DNA from: an uncultured Granulicatella sp.
Lineage (GTDB): Bacteria; Bacillota; Bacilli; Lactobacillales; Aerococcaceae
Direction of reading: 5' to 3'
DNA length: 8,504 bases
NCBI GenBank assembly: GCA_947254045.1
Contig: CAMYBO010000049.1
Coordinates: 1 to 8,504 of the forward strand
Both the position numbers and the translations under genes were made by a program. Below are positions 1 through 5,958 of this stretch, piece after piece. Position 1 is the stretch's first letter, and each line of letters begins with the position of its first letter. Under the pieces are notes generated by a model. The model saw only the letters and a list, made by a program, of their open reading frames with translations. It was not told the origin of the DNA and did no database searches.

Positions 1-14
1 TGTATAAGAGACAG
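1..14 (+). other. Truncated Tn5/Nextera mosaic-end adapter remnant
   Basis: The first 14 bases, TGTATAAGAGACAG, are exactly the 3' part of the 19-base Tn5 mosaic end AGATGTGTATAAGAGACAG used in tagmentation libraries. A full copy occurs again at 4550-4568. These bases are library sequence, not genome, so genomic sequence starts at base 15 and the window starts at a read or contig edge. Confidence 0.93.
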
Positions 15-91
15 CACCATTAATTCAAGATGTTGTCTTAGATAGTTTTGGAGAAATTTTTGGAGCATTATTAGGATTTTTAAAAAAATAA
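15..91 (+). CDS. C-terminal end of an unrecognised, probably membrane protein (partial)
   Basis: A reading frame open from the first genomic bases ends at the TAA at 89-91, just before a strong terminator. Its last residues read PLIQDVVLDSFG followed by EIFGALLGFLKK: acidic residues, then a short Gly-containing hydrophobic helix and two terminal lysines. That pattern resembles the last transmembrane helix of small integral membrane proteins (VanZ- or DUF2238-like ends look similar), but 24 residues are too few to name a family. The 5' part lies outside the window, and the 14 bases before it are adapter. The frame is supported by its position directly upstream of the terminator and by the protein-like composition. 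Confidence 0.5.
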
Positions 92-100
92 AAAAATTAA

Positions 101-137
101 AAAAAATCGAGGAAAAAAATTTTTTCTCGATTTTTTT
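101..137 (+). terminator. Rho-independent terminator upstream of comGA
   Basis: A long perfect stem: TCGAG at 107-111 pairs with CTCGA at 126-130. It is extended inward by a G-T wobble (112/125) and four A-T pairs around a four-base loop (117-120). Outward, A101-A106 pairs with T131-T136. A run of seven T follows the GC core (131-137). The A-tract on the left makes it potentially bidirectional. It ends the upstream partial gene and insulates comGA. Confidence 0.88.
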
Positions 138-146
138 GCGTATATA
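137..146 (+). promoter_or_regulatory. Possible competence sigma factor (ComX/SigH-type) box of the comG operon
   Basis: The bases TGCGTATA at 137-144 match six of eight positions of the streptococcal combox TACGAATA, the -10-like element read by ComX. They lie 42 bases before the comGA start, directly after the terminator. TATATA (141-146) could alternatively be a sigma-A -10 element, but I see no TTGACA-like -35 at the right spacing, because that region is the terminator stem. This is a weak match proposed mainly from context. Confidence 0.3.
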
Positions 147-186
147 TAGAGTGACTAGTCAATTTTTTTATAAAGGAGGGAGAAAA

Positions 187-1245
187 ATGGAGGAGCTAAC
201 GAATGAAATTTTATTGGCAGCACTCCAATTCCGCATTGATGACATTCATTTATTGCCTTTTGGAGAGGAGTATCGTTTTTATTTACGATATGGGGAGCAA
301 TTATCCTTACTAAAGACAATTGATTCGGATACTGCTAATCGGTGGATTACTTTTGTAAAGTATCGGTCTGGAATGGATGTAGGGGAAAAACGTAGACCGC
401 AAAGTGGTGCAATGAAATATGAATTAACAAATGGAACAAGTATTGAATTAAGGTTATCAGTGATCACAAACTTTAAAATGCAAACTTCTGTTGTTATTCG
501 TTTACTACATTTATCGATGGAGGAGAAAAAATCTGGGGAGGTATCGACTTATTTTCCAAACGATATTGAGCTTCTTCAAAGAATGTTGCATTACAAGAGT
601 GGGCTAATATTATTTTCAGGACCTGTCAGCTCCGGAAAAACGACAACGATGTATCACTTGTTAAGAAACCGTGTTAATGATACCAATTTGCAAGTTATCA
701 CAATGGAAGAGCCTGTTGAAATGAGTGAACCATTGTTTTTACAAACAGAAATCAATGAAAAAGCAGGGATTACGTATGAACTGCTTATCAAAAGTTCATT
801 AAGGCATCATCCAGATATGATGCTCATCGGAGAAATTCGAGATGAAATGACAGCAAAAATGGTCATTCGTGGGGCTTTAACAGGTCATTTAATGTTAGCA
901 ACCGTTCATGCAAAAGATTGTAAAGGAGTTATCTCAAGATTAGAGGAATTAGGAGTGACAAAAGATTTATTAAGGCAAACATTAGTAGCGGTCGTTGCAC
1001 AACGACTAGTGCCGAGATATTGTTCTCTTTGCCAGAGTCATTGTTGTTTTCATTGTAATCACATTCCTCTTTCAAAGAAAAAGGCTACTTTATTTGATAT
1101 TGCCTATGGAACTTCATTGGAACATTTAATTCAAGAAGAAGGATTTTTAAATCCTTTGGAACATCCGTTTAATAGAAAGTTGAGGAAAGCTTATGCACTT
1201 GGATATGTTTCAAAACAAAGTCTCGAAGCCTACCAAATCTATTAA
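187..1245 (+). CDS. comGA: ComGA, competence pilus assembly ATPase
   Basis: A GspE/PilB-type secretion ATPase that powers assembly of the competence pseudopilus on the cytoplasmic side of the membrane. The ATG at 187 is chosen because AAAGGAGGG (172-180) sits six bases upstream; the frame also opens at a TTG at 136, but that lies in the terminator tail. The product is 352 residues, usual for ComGA. Visible motifs are Walker A GPVSSGKT (145-152), the Asp-box region EEPVEM (174-179), Walker B with MMLIGEIRD (211-219) and the His box GHLMLATVHA (233-242). The N-terminal DIHLLPFGEEY is the usual ComGA N-domain signature. An unusual cysteine cluster follows (Cys 279, 282, 286, 287, 290), possibly metal-binding. 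It is the first gene of the comG operon and overlaps comGB by 53 bases. Confidence 0.96.
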   Translation: MEELTNEILLAALQFRIDDIHLLPFGEEYRFYLRYGEQLSLLKTIDSDTANRWITFVKYRSGMDVGEKRRPQSGAMKYELTNGTSIELRLSVITNFKMQTSVVIRLLHLSMEEKKSGEVSTYFPNDIELLQRMLHYKSGLILFSGPVSSGKTTTMYHLLRNRVNDTNLQVITMEEPVEMSEPLFLQTEINEKAGITYELLIKSSLRHHPDMMLIGEIRDEMTAKMVIRGALTGHLMLATVHAKDCKGVISRLEELGVTKDLLRQTLVAVVAQRLVPRYCSLCQSHCCFHCNHIPLSKKKATLFDIAYGTSLEHLIQEEGFLNPLEHPFNRKLRKAYALGYVSKQSLEAYQIY

Positions 1246-2263
1246 GAAATGGTCTAACAAAACACAAGCGTTATTTTTAACTCAAGTAGGAGAACTACTA
1301 GAAGAGGGATTTACATTACAAGAAACATTGGAATTTGCCAAATTATTGATTCCCAAACAAGAAGCCGTCATTAGTATGATGATGGAACATTTATTGATGG
1401 GCGAGAGATTTGATGAAGCTTTACATCTAGTAGGATATTCTGATTCGATTTGTTCACAAATTTATTTATCCATGTCGACAGGTTCTTTTGCACTTTCTTG
1501 TCGAACGATTGGACAATATTTAACACAAAAAGATCAACAACTGAAGAAGTTACGACAAGTATTAATTTATCCGTGCATTTTGATTGTGTTTTTAGTTTGT
1601 ATGGTAGCTGCAATTCGTTATTTACTACTAGGGCAACTGCAATCAATGGTTCAAGTGGAAAGTATTAAAGATCATATGATGCTTTATTTGATATGGAATG
1701 GCTTTGTTCATTTGCCTTGGATTGTATTAGGAGTTAGTTTTTTTATAGGAACTGTAGTTGGCATAGTGTATGTATATTGGAAAAATAAAACCATTCTAAA
1801 ACGGCTACGATTTTTAACTCGACTCCCAATAATCGGAAGTCTTATCCAACAATATTACACATTTTTATATGCTAGAGAATTTGCCTATTTTTTAGGAAAT
1901 GGACAGTCATTACTGCAAATGATTGAACAGATGAAGCAAGTAGGTACAAGTCCTTTAACAAAGGCTATCTCAGAATTTATTGAAATTGAAATGCAAAAAG
2001 GGACCTCATTTTCAAGTGCTATTGATCAATTGAAGTTGTTTCAGCAACCACTCATTTTATTAATTGTTCAAGGAGAACTAACGCACCAATTAGATATTAA
2101 ATTGCGCCAATTTTCAAAAAATTCATTTGAAGATTTTAAAGGAACACTGGAAAAGAAAATTATGCTTGTTCAGCCGGTTCTATTTATTGGAATTGGTCTC
2201 ATGATTATTTCAATGTATATTATTTTAATGTTACCAACGTTAACAATGATTGGAGGAAATTAG
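1193..2263 (+). CDS. comGB: ComGB, competence pilus inner-membrane platform protein
   Basis: A GspF/PilC-family polytopic membrane protein that forms the platform on which the ComGA ATPase assembles the pseudopilus. The 356-residue product has two T2SSF-type cytoplasmic domains, roughly residues 27-120 and 222-320. Hydrophobic segments lie at about 123-146, 176-196 and 323-350, the expected three-helix topology. The start at 1193 lies within comGA and has GAGGAAAG (1182-1189) upstream; an in-frame ATG at 1205 is an alternative that would remove four residues. The long overlap with comGA implies translational coupling. The stop codon (2261-2263) is one base before the comGC ATG. Confidence 0.94.
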   Translation: MHLDMFQNKVSKPTKSIKKWSNKTQALFLTQVGELLEEGFTLQETLEFAKLLIPKQEAVISMMMEHLLMGERFDEALHLVGYSDSICSQIYLSMSTGSFALSCRTIGQYLTQKDQQLKKLRQVLIYPCILIVFLVCMVAAIRYLLLGQLQSMVQVESIKDHMMLYLIWNGFVHLPWIVLGVSFFIGTVVGIVYVYWKNKTILKRLRFLTRLPIIGSLIQQYYTFLYAREFAYFLGNGQSLLQMIEQMKQVGTSPLTKAISEFIEIEMQKGTSFSSAIDQLKLFQQPLILLIVQGELTHQLDIKLRQFSKNSFEDFKGTLEKKIMLVQPVLFIGIGLMIISMYIILMLPTLTMIGGN

Positions 2264-2264
2264 A

Positions 2265-2603
2265 ATGAAAAAATTACTAAAAAAGAAAAAAGGATTTACA
2301 TTAATTGAATTACTTATTTGTTTATTTATTATCGGGTTGATGATGTTACTCATTATTCCAAATATTGCGAAACAGAGAGCAGAAGCTCAAAAGAAATCAG
2401 ATGCTGCGATTGTGAAAGTTGTTGAGAATCAACAAGAGTTGTATCTGTTAGATCATAAAGATGATAAAGCTGTTACAGAAAGTACAGGAGGTACTGCTGA
2501 TAAAAACGCAAAGCCAACTCCAGAAACATTACAATCAAATGGATATATTACTCAGGAACAATTAGAGGCCTATAGGAAGGTAAAACCAGATATAGCACAA
2601 TAG
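2265..2603 (+). CDS. comGC: ComGC, major competence pseudopilin
   Basis: The major structural subunit of the competence pilus, made as a prepilin with a class III leader. The 112-residue product starts with a very basic leader (MKKLLKKKKG), and the processing site KG^FTLIELL has Gly10 at -1, Phe11 at +1 (the residue usually N-methylated) and Glu15 at +5. A hydrophobic helix (11-32) follows, then a coiled, polar globular part. QSNGYITQEQLEAY near the end resembles the C-terminal block of other ComGC proteins. The only cysteine, C19, is in the helix, so no disulfide as in Bacillus subtilis ComGC is possible. GGAGG (2252-2256) decides for the ATG at 2265; a TTG at 2250 is in frame but lies inside comGB and this binding site. 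ComC-type prepilin peptidase would process it; that gene is not in the window. Confidence 0.96.
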   Translation: MKKLLKKKKGFTLIELLICLFIIGLMMLLIIPNIAKQRAEAQKKSDAAIVKVVENQQELYLLDHKDDKAVTESTGGTADKNAKPTPETLQSNGYITQEQLEAYRKVKPDIAQ

Positions 2604-2625
2604 TCGTCACTAAGGAGGAACTTCT

Positions 2626-3072
2626 ATGAAATCTCATGCATTTACTCTCGTAGAGTTACTCATTTCTCTAAGTATTCTAATAATACTATTATGGTTAGTT
2701 CCTCCCGCAATAGTGGATTTTGGAGAAACGTATCAAGAAAGAGTGTTTCTTAAACAGTTTGAGAATGATTTGAAATTAGTGCAGATGAATGCACAGGCGA
2801 CAGGGAAATATTCAAGTGTAGAAATTATAGGAAGTGGAACAAATTCCTATAAAATCACTTGTCCAGGAAATGAAAACTTAAATGCGATTAAAGAGATACC
2901 TAAAAGTATTTCAATATCGGGTACACATACAATTGGATTTAAAAATGAAACTGGAAATTTAACGACATATAATACATTGCCAGAAATTACTTTTACAGGA
3001 AAAAAATTTACGTATGAATATTATTTCCGTTTTGGAGGAGGAAGAAGTTATGTTAAAGTTTCAAAAAATTAA
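2626..3072 (+). CDS. comGD: ComGD, minor competence pseudopilin
   Basis: A minor pseudopilin of the competence pilus, identified by a prepilin leader plus its position after comGC. The 148-residue product has a very short leader, MKSHA, then FTLVELLISL with Glu10 at +5 of the predicted cleavage site after Ala5. The -1 residue is alanine, where glycine is usual. A single hydrophobic helix runs to about residue 30, and the C-terminal half is beta-rich with Ser/Thr/Gly turns (IIGSGTNSYKITC), typical of the GspH-like ComGD fold. The start has AAGGAGGAA (2612-2620) upstream. There are 22 untranslated bases after comGC, the only real intergenic gap in the operon, and the 3' end overlaps comGE by 23 bases. 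Confidence 0.9.
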   Translation: MKSHAFTLVELLISLSILIILLWLVPPAIVDFGETYQERVFLKQFENDLKLVQMNAQATGKYSSVEIIGSGTNSYKITCPGNENLNAIKEIPKSISISGTHTIGFKNETGNLTTYNTLPEITFTGKKFTYEYYFRFGGGRSYVKVSKN

Positions 3073-3472
3073 AGCATATGCATTTATAGAAGCTCTCCTA
3101 GCTTTAATGATTGCAACTTTAACAGTTTTACTACTTTCATTTGTATTAGGTGATTCTGTAAAAAGGGAACAGCAACATAAATGTGTATTAAATGAATACT
3201 CGAATCAATTAATGAAATTGCATGAAAGTAGACCGCCAGTCAGCTATCCAGAAGAAACAACAACAATTTCTACATCAAAAACAGAAAATAAAAATTCTTC
3301 AAATAATGATTCAACTAAACAGTCAAATCATAAAATGAAAGAAGTCATTCATTTAAAAAAGATAGATTCAAAAACCCCAGTAACTTCTGTGAACATTCAT
3401 TGTTCTCAAGAGGAGGTGATTCAGATTGAAAGAATGGGTCCTACAAAAAAAGTCAGCATTTCTGCTAATTGA
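3050..3472 (+). CDS. comGE: ComGE, minor competence pseudopilin
   Basis: A minor pseudopilin recognised by leader and operon position rather than strong overall similarity. The ATG at 3050 is preceded by GGAGGAGG (3034-3041) and lies within the end of comGD; an in-frame ATG at 3014 would add 12 residues with no binding site. The 140-residue product has leader MLKFQKIKA, cleavage expected after Ala9, and Glu14 at +5 (A^YAFIEALLAL). This closely resembles the KIRA^VILLEA leader of pneumococcal ComGE as I remember it. After the helix (10-34) there is a short coiled region. A Ser/Thr/Asn-rich, low-complexity stretch occupies about 66-96, and the small C-terminal part has Cys118, which could pair with Cys45. 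It overlaps comGF by 47 bases. Confidence 0.85.
   Translation: MLKFQKIKAYAFIEALLALMIATLTVLLLSFVLGDSVKREQQHKCVLNEYSNQLMKLHESRPPVSYPEETTTISTSKTENKNSSNNDSTKQSNHKMKEVIHLKKIDSKTPVTSVNIHCSQEEVIQIERMGPTKKVSISAN
3411..3420 (+). promoter_or_regulatory. Near-perfect ribosome binding site that fixes the TTG start of comGF
   Basis: AGGAGGTGAT at 3411-3420 matches the anti-Shine-Dalgarno complement over ten bases and lies five bases before the TTG at 3426. The frame has no ATG before the prepilin leader, so this site is the reason to accept a TTG start. Confidence 0.85.
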
Positions 3473-3995
3473 ACAATTGATGGCATTAGCGATTTTTGCT
3501 GTGAGCCTTCTATTGATAAGTGGAGTTTACCAAGTATTAATGAAAGTGCAAAACAAATTAGAAGTACCGAATTATATAGAATGGCATTTAATGGCGACAC
3601 AAGTAGATACACATTTACAAGGTTTCGTAAAAACTAAAGTTTCTTATGATGTTGAATTTTTGTCTGAAAACCCAAAAGATAAAGGCAATTTTAAATTTCG
3701 AGCTGAACCAAAGAAGGGGGACACGAAAGCTAGGCTATGGATTGAAAAAAACGGCGGAACACATTTCGTATTAATTGGATATGAAAAAATGCTTCTTCAT
3801 GGTGAAAAAGATGGAGTACGTCTAAAAGGAACACTACGAAATAACGAAAAATTCGAAACATATTTTATTCCAGGGAATCGTGTTATTTCACTTGAAAAAG
3901 AAGTTATTGAAGAAGAATTCTCAAGTAAAGAAGAATATAAAAAGGAGGAGTCACATGATGAAAAAGCGGCAATCGTATCAAAAGATAAAAGCTAG
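3426..3995 (+). CDS. comGF: ComGF, minor competence pseudopilin
   Basis: A minor pseudopilin of the ComGF type, starting at TTG with a near-perfect ribosome binding site. The 189-residue product has leader MKEWVLQKKSA, predicted cleavage after Ala11, then FLLIEQLMAL with Glu16 at +5 and a hydrophobic helix to about residue 38. The body carries the ComGF pattern: an EWHLMATQVDTHL helix, then beta-strands with ARLWIEKNG and a long basic/hydrophobic segment (VRLKGTLRNNEKFETYF). It has the Trp/Leu/Asp spacing seen in streptococcal ComGF. The last ~30 residues are a highly charged Glu/Lys tail, which is unusual; this stretch also encodes the ribosome binding site and start of comGG. It overlaps comGE by 47 and comGG by 41 bases. 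Confidence 0.88.
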   Translation: MKEWVLQKKSAFLLIEQLMALAIFAVSLLLISGVYQVLMKVQNKLEVPNYIEWHLMATQVDTHLQGFVKTKVSYDVEFLSENPKDKGNFKFRAEPKKGDTKARLWIEKNGGTHFVLIGYEKMLLHGEKDGVRLKGTLRNNEKFETYFIPGNRVISLEKEVIEEEFSSKEEYKKEESHDEKAAIVSKDKS

Positions 3996-4344
3996 CTTAG
4001 TGGTTCCTTTCTTAGCTTTACTATTTATTACAAGTTTAGTGACGGTTGCTTTTTATCAAATACGAGTTGCAAATGCGAATCAGTTTCGTTTGCTTCGTGA
4101 TACGTATCGACTGAAAATAATGTTGGAATTAACGGTTCAAAATTTAGATAGCCATTTAGAAGTCAAAGATAATGAAATGATTTTTTCGAGTAGAATAGAT
4201 TTTTCGACTGGAAATGTAGAAATTAAATGGGATGAAAAAAGTAAGGTTTTTGATTTAACTGCTCAACTAAAAAATGGCTCCACTCGCTCTGAAAAAGTTT
4301 CTCTTGTAATTCATGAGAAGAAAGTTAATGAAAAAACACAGTGA
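3955..4344 (+). CDS. comGG: ComGG-like minor competence pseudopilin
   Basis: The last gene of the comG operon, assigned mainly by position. Two consecutive ATGs (3955, 3958) follow AAAGGAGGAG (3941-3950); I take the first, giving 129 residues. A basic leader MMKKRQSYQKIKA precedes a hydrophobic helix (about 14-35, SLVVPFLALLF...). The position corresponding to +5 is Pro18, not Glu. Lack of Glu5 is known for ComGG and GspK-type tip subunits, so this is consistent rather than broken. The rest is a short mixed domain ending in Lys/Glu-rich sequence. The frame is open upstream to 3880 but has no binding site there. Similarity between ComGG proteins of different genera is low, so the name rests on context. 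Confidence 0.78.
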   Translation: MMKKRQSYQKIKASLVVPFLALLFITSLVTVAFYQIRVANANQFRLLRDTYRLKIMLELTVQNLDSHLEVKDNEMIFSSRIDFSTGNVEIKWDEKSKVFDLTAQLKNGSTRSEKVSLVIHEKKVNEKTQ

Positions 4345-4350
4345 ATGAGT

Positions 4351-4378
4351 TTGTTTCATATGCAATCTATGGTATACT
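4351..4378 (+). promoter_or_regulatory. Predicted sigma-A promoter of rodZ-pgsA
   Basis: TTGTTT (4351-4356) and TATACT (4373-4378) are separated by 16 bases. The -10 has five of six consensus bases, and transcription would begin about 25 bases before the rodZ ATG. No hairpin terminator is visible between comGG and this promoter, so some comG transcription may run into rodZ. Confidence 0.6.
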
Positions 4379-4409
4379 TTTTATGACAATATGAAAAGTT
4401 GGTGATTAA

Positions 4410-5323
4410 ATGGAACAAACAATTGGAGAAATTTTAAAACGTGCTCGTCAACAAAAAGGATATACTTTAGATGACTTGCAACAAATTACAAAAATTCAAA
4501 AAAAATATTTAATTGCAATCGAAGAAAATGATTTCGATTTAATGCCTGGAGATGTGTATAAGAGACAGATTTAATGCCTGGAGACTTTTATACTCGAGCA
4601 TTTATTAAGCAAGTAGCAGAAACAGTTGGAGTAGACGGTGCTCGATTATTAGAGGAATTTGCATTAGAAACTCCAAAAAATCCTGGAGGAATTCCAGAGG
4701 AAGAATCTGTATTAGCAGATAAGAAATTTATTTCTAGTCGTTTATCCAATAATAGAGAAGCGCAAACTGCTGTTACGAAAGCATGGGGGCAATTTAAAAA
4801 TTATTTACCTACAATTTTATTAGGTATGTTAGCGGTAGCGATTGTATTTGCCATTGCACAATCATTATTAAATAAACGCTCAACTCCTAAGCCAGCAGCC
4901 GTTGCAACAACTGTAACAGCTCAAAATACAACAACAGCTGAAAAAACAGAAGAAACAACAGTTGTAGAAACAACACAATCAACAACTACTACAAAAGAAT
5001 CAAAAGAAACAACGATTCGTTATTCATACGCAAATGGAAATTCATTATATTACACAGCAAAATTAGCTGAATTTCCAGCAAACTTAGTAGTAACAAACCG
5101 TGCAAGAACACAATTATGGGCAAGAATTACAGCAAATCAAAAAGTAGTAGCCGATGGAGCTCCGACTACAGGACAACAATTAGTAGGTTCAATTCCTGAA
5201 GGAACAAATTCCATTGTTTTAAACTTCGGTTATACACCAGTTGGTACGATTACTTTAGCAGGACAAGAAATTCAAATTCCTGATGGAGTAAGTGCTACAG
5301 CTATTTACATTACAGTGGAATAG
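4410..5323 (+). CDS. rodZ: RodZ, cell-shape protein; frame broken by an adapter artefact
   Basis: A membrane-anchored protein with a cytoplasmic helix-turn-helix that links MreB filaments to the wall-elongation machinery. As written, a 54-residue piece (4410-4574, ending DVYKRQI) is followed by a second piece readable from the ATG at 4574 to 5323. Removing the 32-base excess around the mosaic end (4550-4568) gives one 293-residue frame. The restored protein has an N-terminal HTH (about 1-75, MEQTIGEILKRARQQKGYTL and MPGDFYTRAFIKQ) and a membrane helix (about 122-143). A Thr-rich linker (about 152-190) follows, then a C-terminal DUF4115-type domain ending LNFGYTPVGTITLAGQEIQI. The ribosome binding site (GGTG, 4401-4404) is weak. 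The ATG at 4574 is an internal Met codon (Met45), not a true start. It lies immediately upstream of pgsA, its usual partner. Confidence 0.93.
4537..4584 (+). repeat. Short direct duplication flanking the mosaic end
   Basis: Bases 4537-4552 (ATTTAATGCCTGGAGA) are repeated exactly at 4569-4584, offset 32 bases, with the mosaic end between. The last three bases of the first copy double as the start of the mosaic end (AGA). One copy belongs to rodZ; the other comes from joining two overlapping pieces of the same locus. Confidence 0.93.
4550..4568 (+). other. Complete Tn5/Nextera mosaic-end adapter (assembly artefact)
   Basis: AGATGTGTATAAGAGACAG is an exact 19-base hyperactive Tn5 mosaic end. 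Read in the rodZ frame it adds DVYKRQ, a peptide known as a signature of Nextera read contamination in protein databases. No transposase or cargo is present, and the flanks are one continuous gene, so this is a library or assembly artefact rather than an insertion. Confidence 0.97.
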
Positions 5324-5333
5324 AGGGAATAGG

Positions 5334-5921
5334 ATGAATATTGCCAATCGATTAACCATTGCTAGAATTGTCATGATTCCATTGTTCTTACTAATGATGT
5401 GTTTTCCAAAAGATGCTTTAGGAATGGTGAGTGTTCTTCATTCAAATTTAAGTGTTAGTTGGTTATTAGCAATGATTATTTTTACTATTGCTAGTATTAC
5501 AGATTTTTTAGATGGCTATTTAGCTAGAAAATATCACTTAATTACGAACTTTGGAAAATTTGCCGATCCTTTAGCAGATAAATTATTAGTGATGACGGCT
5601 TTTATTACATTAGTAGGGGCTGGTGTCATTCCAATGTGGATTGTAGCAGTGATTGTATGTAGAGAATTAGCTGTAACAGGACTTCGTTTATTATTAGTGA
5701 ATGATGGAGAAGTACTGGCAGCAGCATGGCCTGGAAAAGTTAAAACAGCAACACAAATGCTAGCGATTATCTTTTTATTAATTGATGACTTTCCAGTAAA
5801 AGGATTACCATTTTCAATCGGGACGATTTTGCTATATGTGTGTTTAGTGGCAACTGTGTATTCAGGAGTAGATTACTTTATAAAAAATAAACATGTTTTT
5901 GCAGATTCATTTTCTGTTTAA
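5334..5921 (+). CDS. pgsA: PgsA, CDP-diacylglycerol-glycerol-3-phosphate 3-phosphatidyltransferase
   Basis: An integral membrane enzyme that condenses CDP-diacylglycerol with glycerol 3-phosphate to phosphatidylglycerophosphate, the committed step to phosphatidylglycerol and cardiolipin. The 195-residue product carries the complete CDP-alcohol phosphotransferase signature D-x2-DG-x2-AR-x8-G-x3-D-x3-D, with Asp57, Asp60, Gly61, Ala64, Arg65, Gly74, Asp78 and Asp82 (DFLDGYLARKYHL followed by GKFADPLAD). The N-terminal MNIANRLTIARIVMIPLF is typical of PgsA. Several hydrophobic helices cover most of the rest. The ATG at 5334 follows GAGGG (5323-5327) that overlaps the rodZ stop; the frame is open further upstream inside rodZ but without support. 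It lies ten bases after rodZ and has no promoter of its own, so it is likely co-transcribed. Confidence 0.97.
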   Translation: MNIANRLTIARIVMIPLFLLMMCFPKDALGMVSVLHSNLSVSWLLAMIIFTIASITDFLDGYLARKYHLITNFGKFADPLADKLLVMTAFITLVGAGVIPMWIVAVIVCRELAVTGLRLLLVNDGEVLAAAWPGKVKTATQMLAIIFLLIDDFPVKGLPFSIGTILLYVCLVATVYSGVDYFIKNKHVFADSFSV

Positions 5922-5926
5922 TGGTG

Positions 5927-5958
5927 GAGGCTGGGAATACCTGGCCTCTTTATTTTTT
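5927..5958 (+). terminator. Rho-independent terminator after pgsA
   Basis: A nine-pair stem pairs GAGGCTGGG (5927-5935) with CCTGGCCTC (5940-5948), including two G-T wobbles, around the four-base loop AATA. It is followed by TTTATTTTTT. It lies six bases after the pgsA stop and 20 bases before cinA, so it probably ends or attenuates rodZ-pgsA transcription. Confidence 0.8.

Noticed and set aside
136..186. TTG start at 136 giving ComGA 17 extra residues
   Set aside because: It lies in the terminator T-run and has no ribosome binding site, whereas the ATG at 187 has AAAGGAGGG at ideal spacing.
1371..1646. Minus-strand and other-frame ORFs inside comGB, cinA and recA
   Set aside because: They lie wholly within well-supported genes on the + strand, lack binding sites, and show no recognisable protein features.
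3880..3954. Upstream ATG at 3880 for comGG
   Set aside because: It adds 25 Lys-rich residues ahead of the leader, has no binding site, and lies deep in comGF; the ATG at 3955 has AAAGGAGGAG.
4085..4344. ComGG as a degraded pseudopilin because it lacks Glu at +5
   Set aside because: Absence of Glu5 is normal for ComGG/GspK-type tip subunits; start, leader, helix and stop are intact.
4550..4584. A genuine transposon end or target-site duplication in rodZ
   Set aside because: The 19 bases equal the synthetic hyperactive Tn5 mosaic end, there is no transposase, and the duplication is not the 9 bases made by Tn5.
4574..5323. A stand-alone 249-residue protein starting at ATG 4574
   Set aside because: Its start is Met45 of RodZ, exposed only by the adapter-caused frameshift; it has no ribosome binding site and the N-terminal half of the helix-turn-helix lies upstream in the other piece.
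5037..5323. CRISPR arrays, tRNA or rRNA genes anywhere in the window
   Set aside because: No regularly spaced repeats, cloverleaf structures or rRNA-like stretches were seen on either strand; the Thr-rich part of rodZ is ordinary low complexity.
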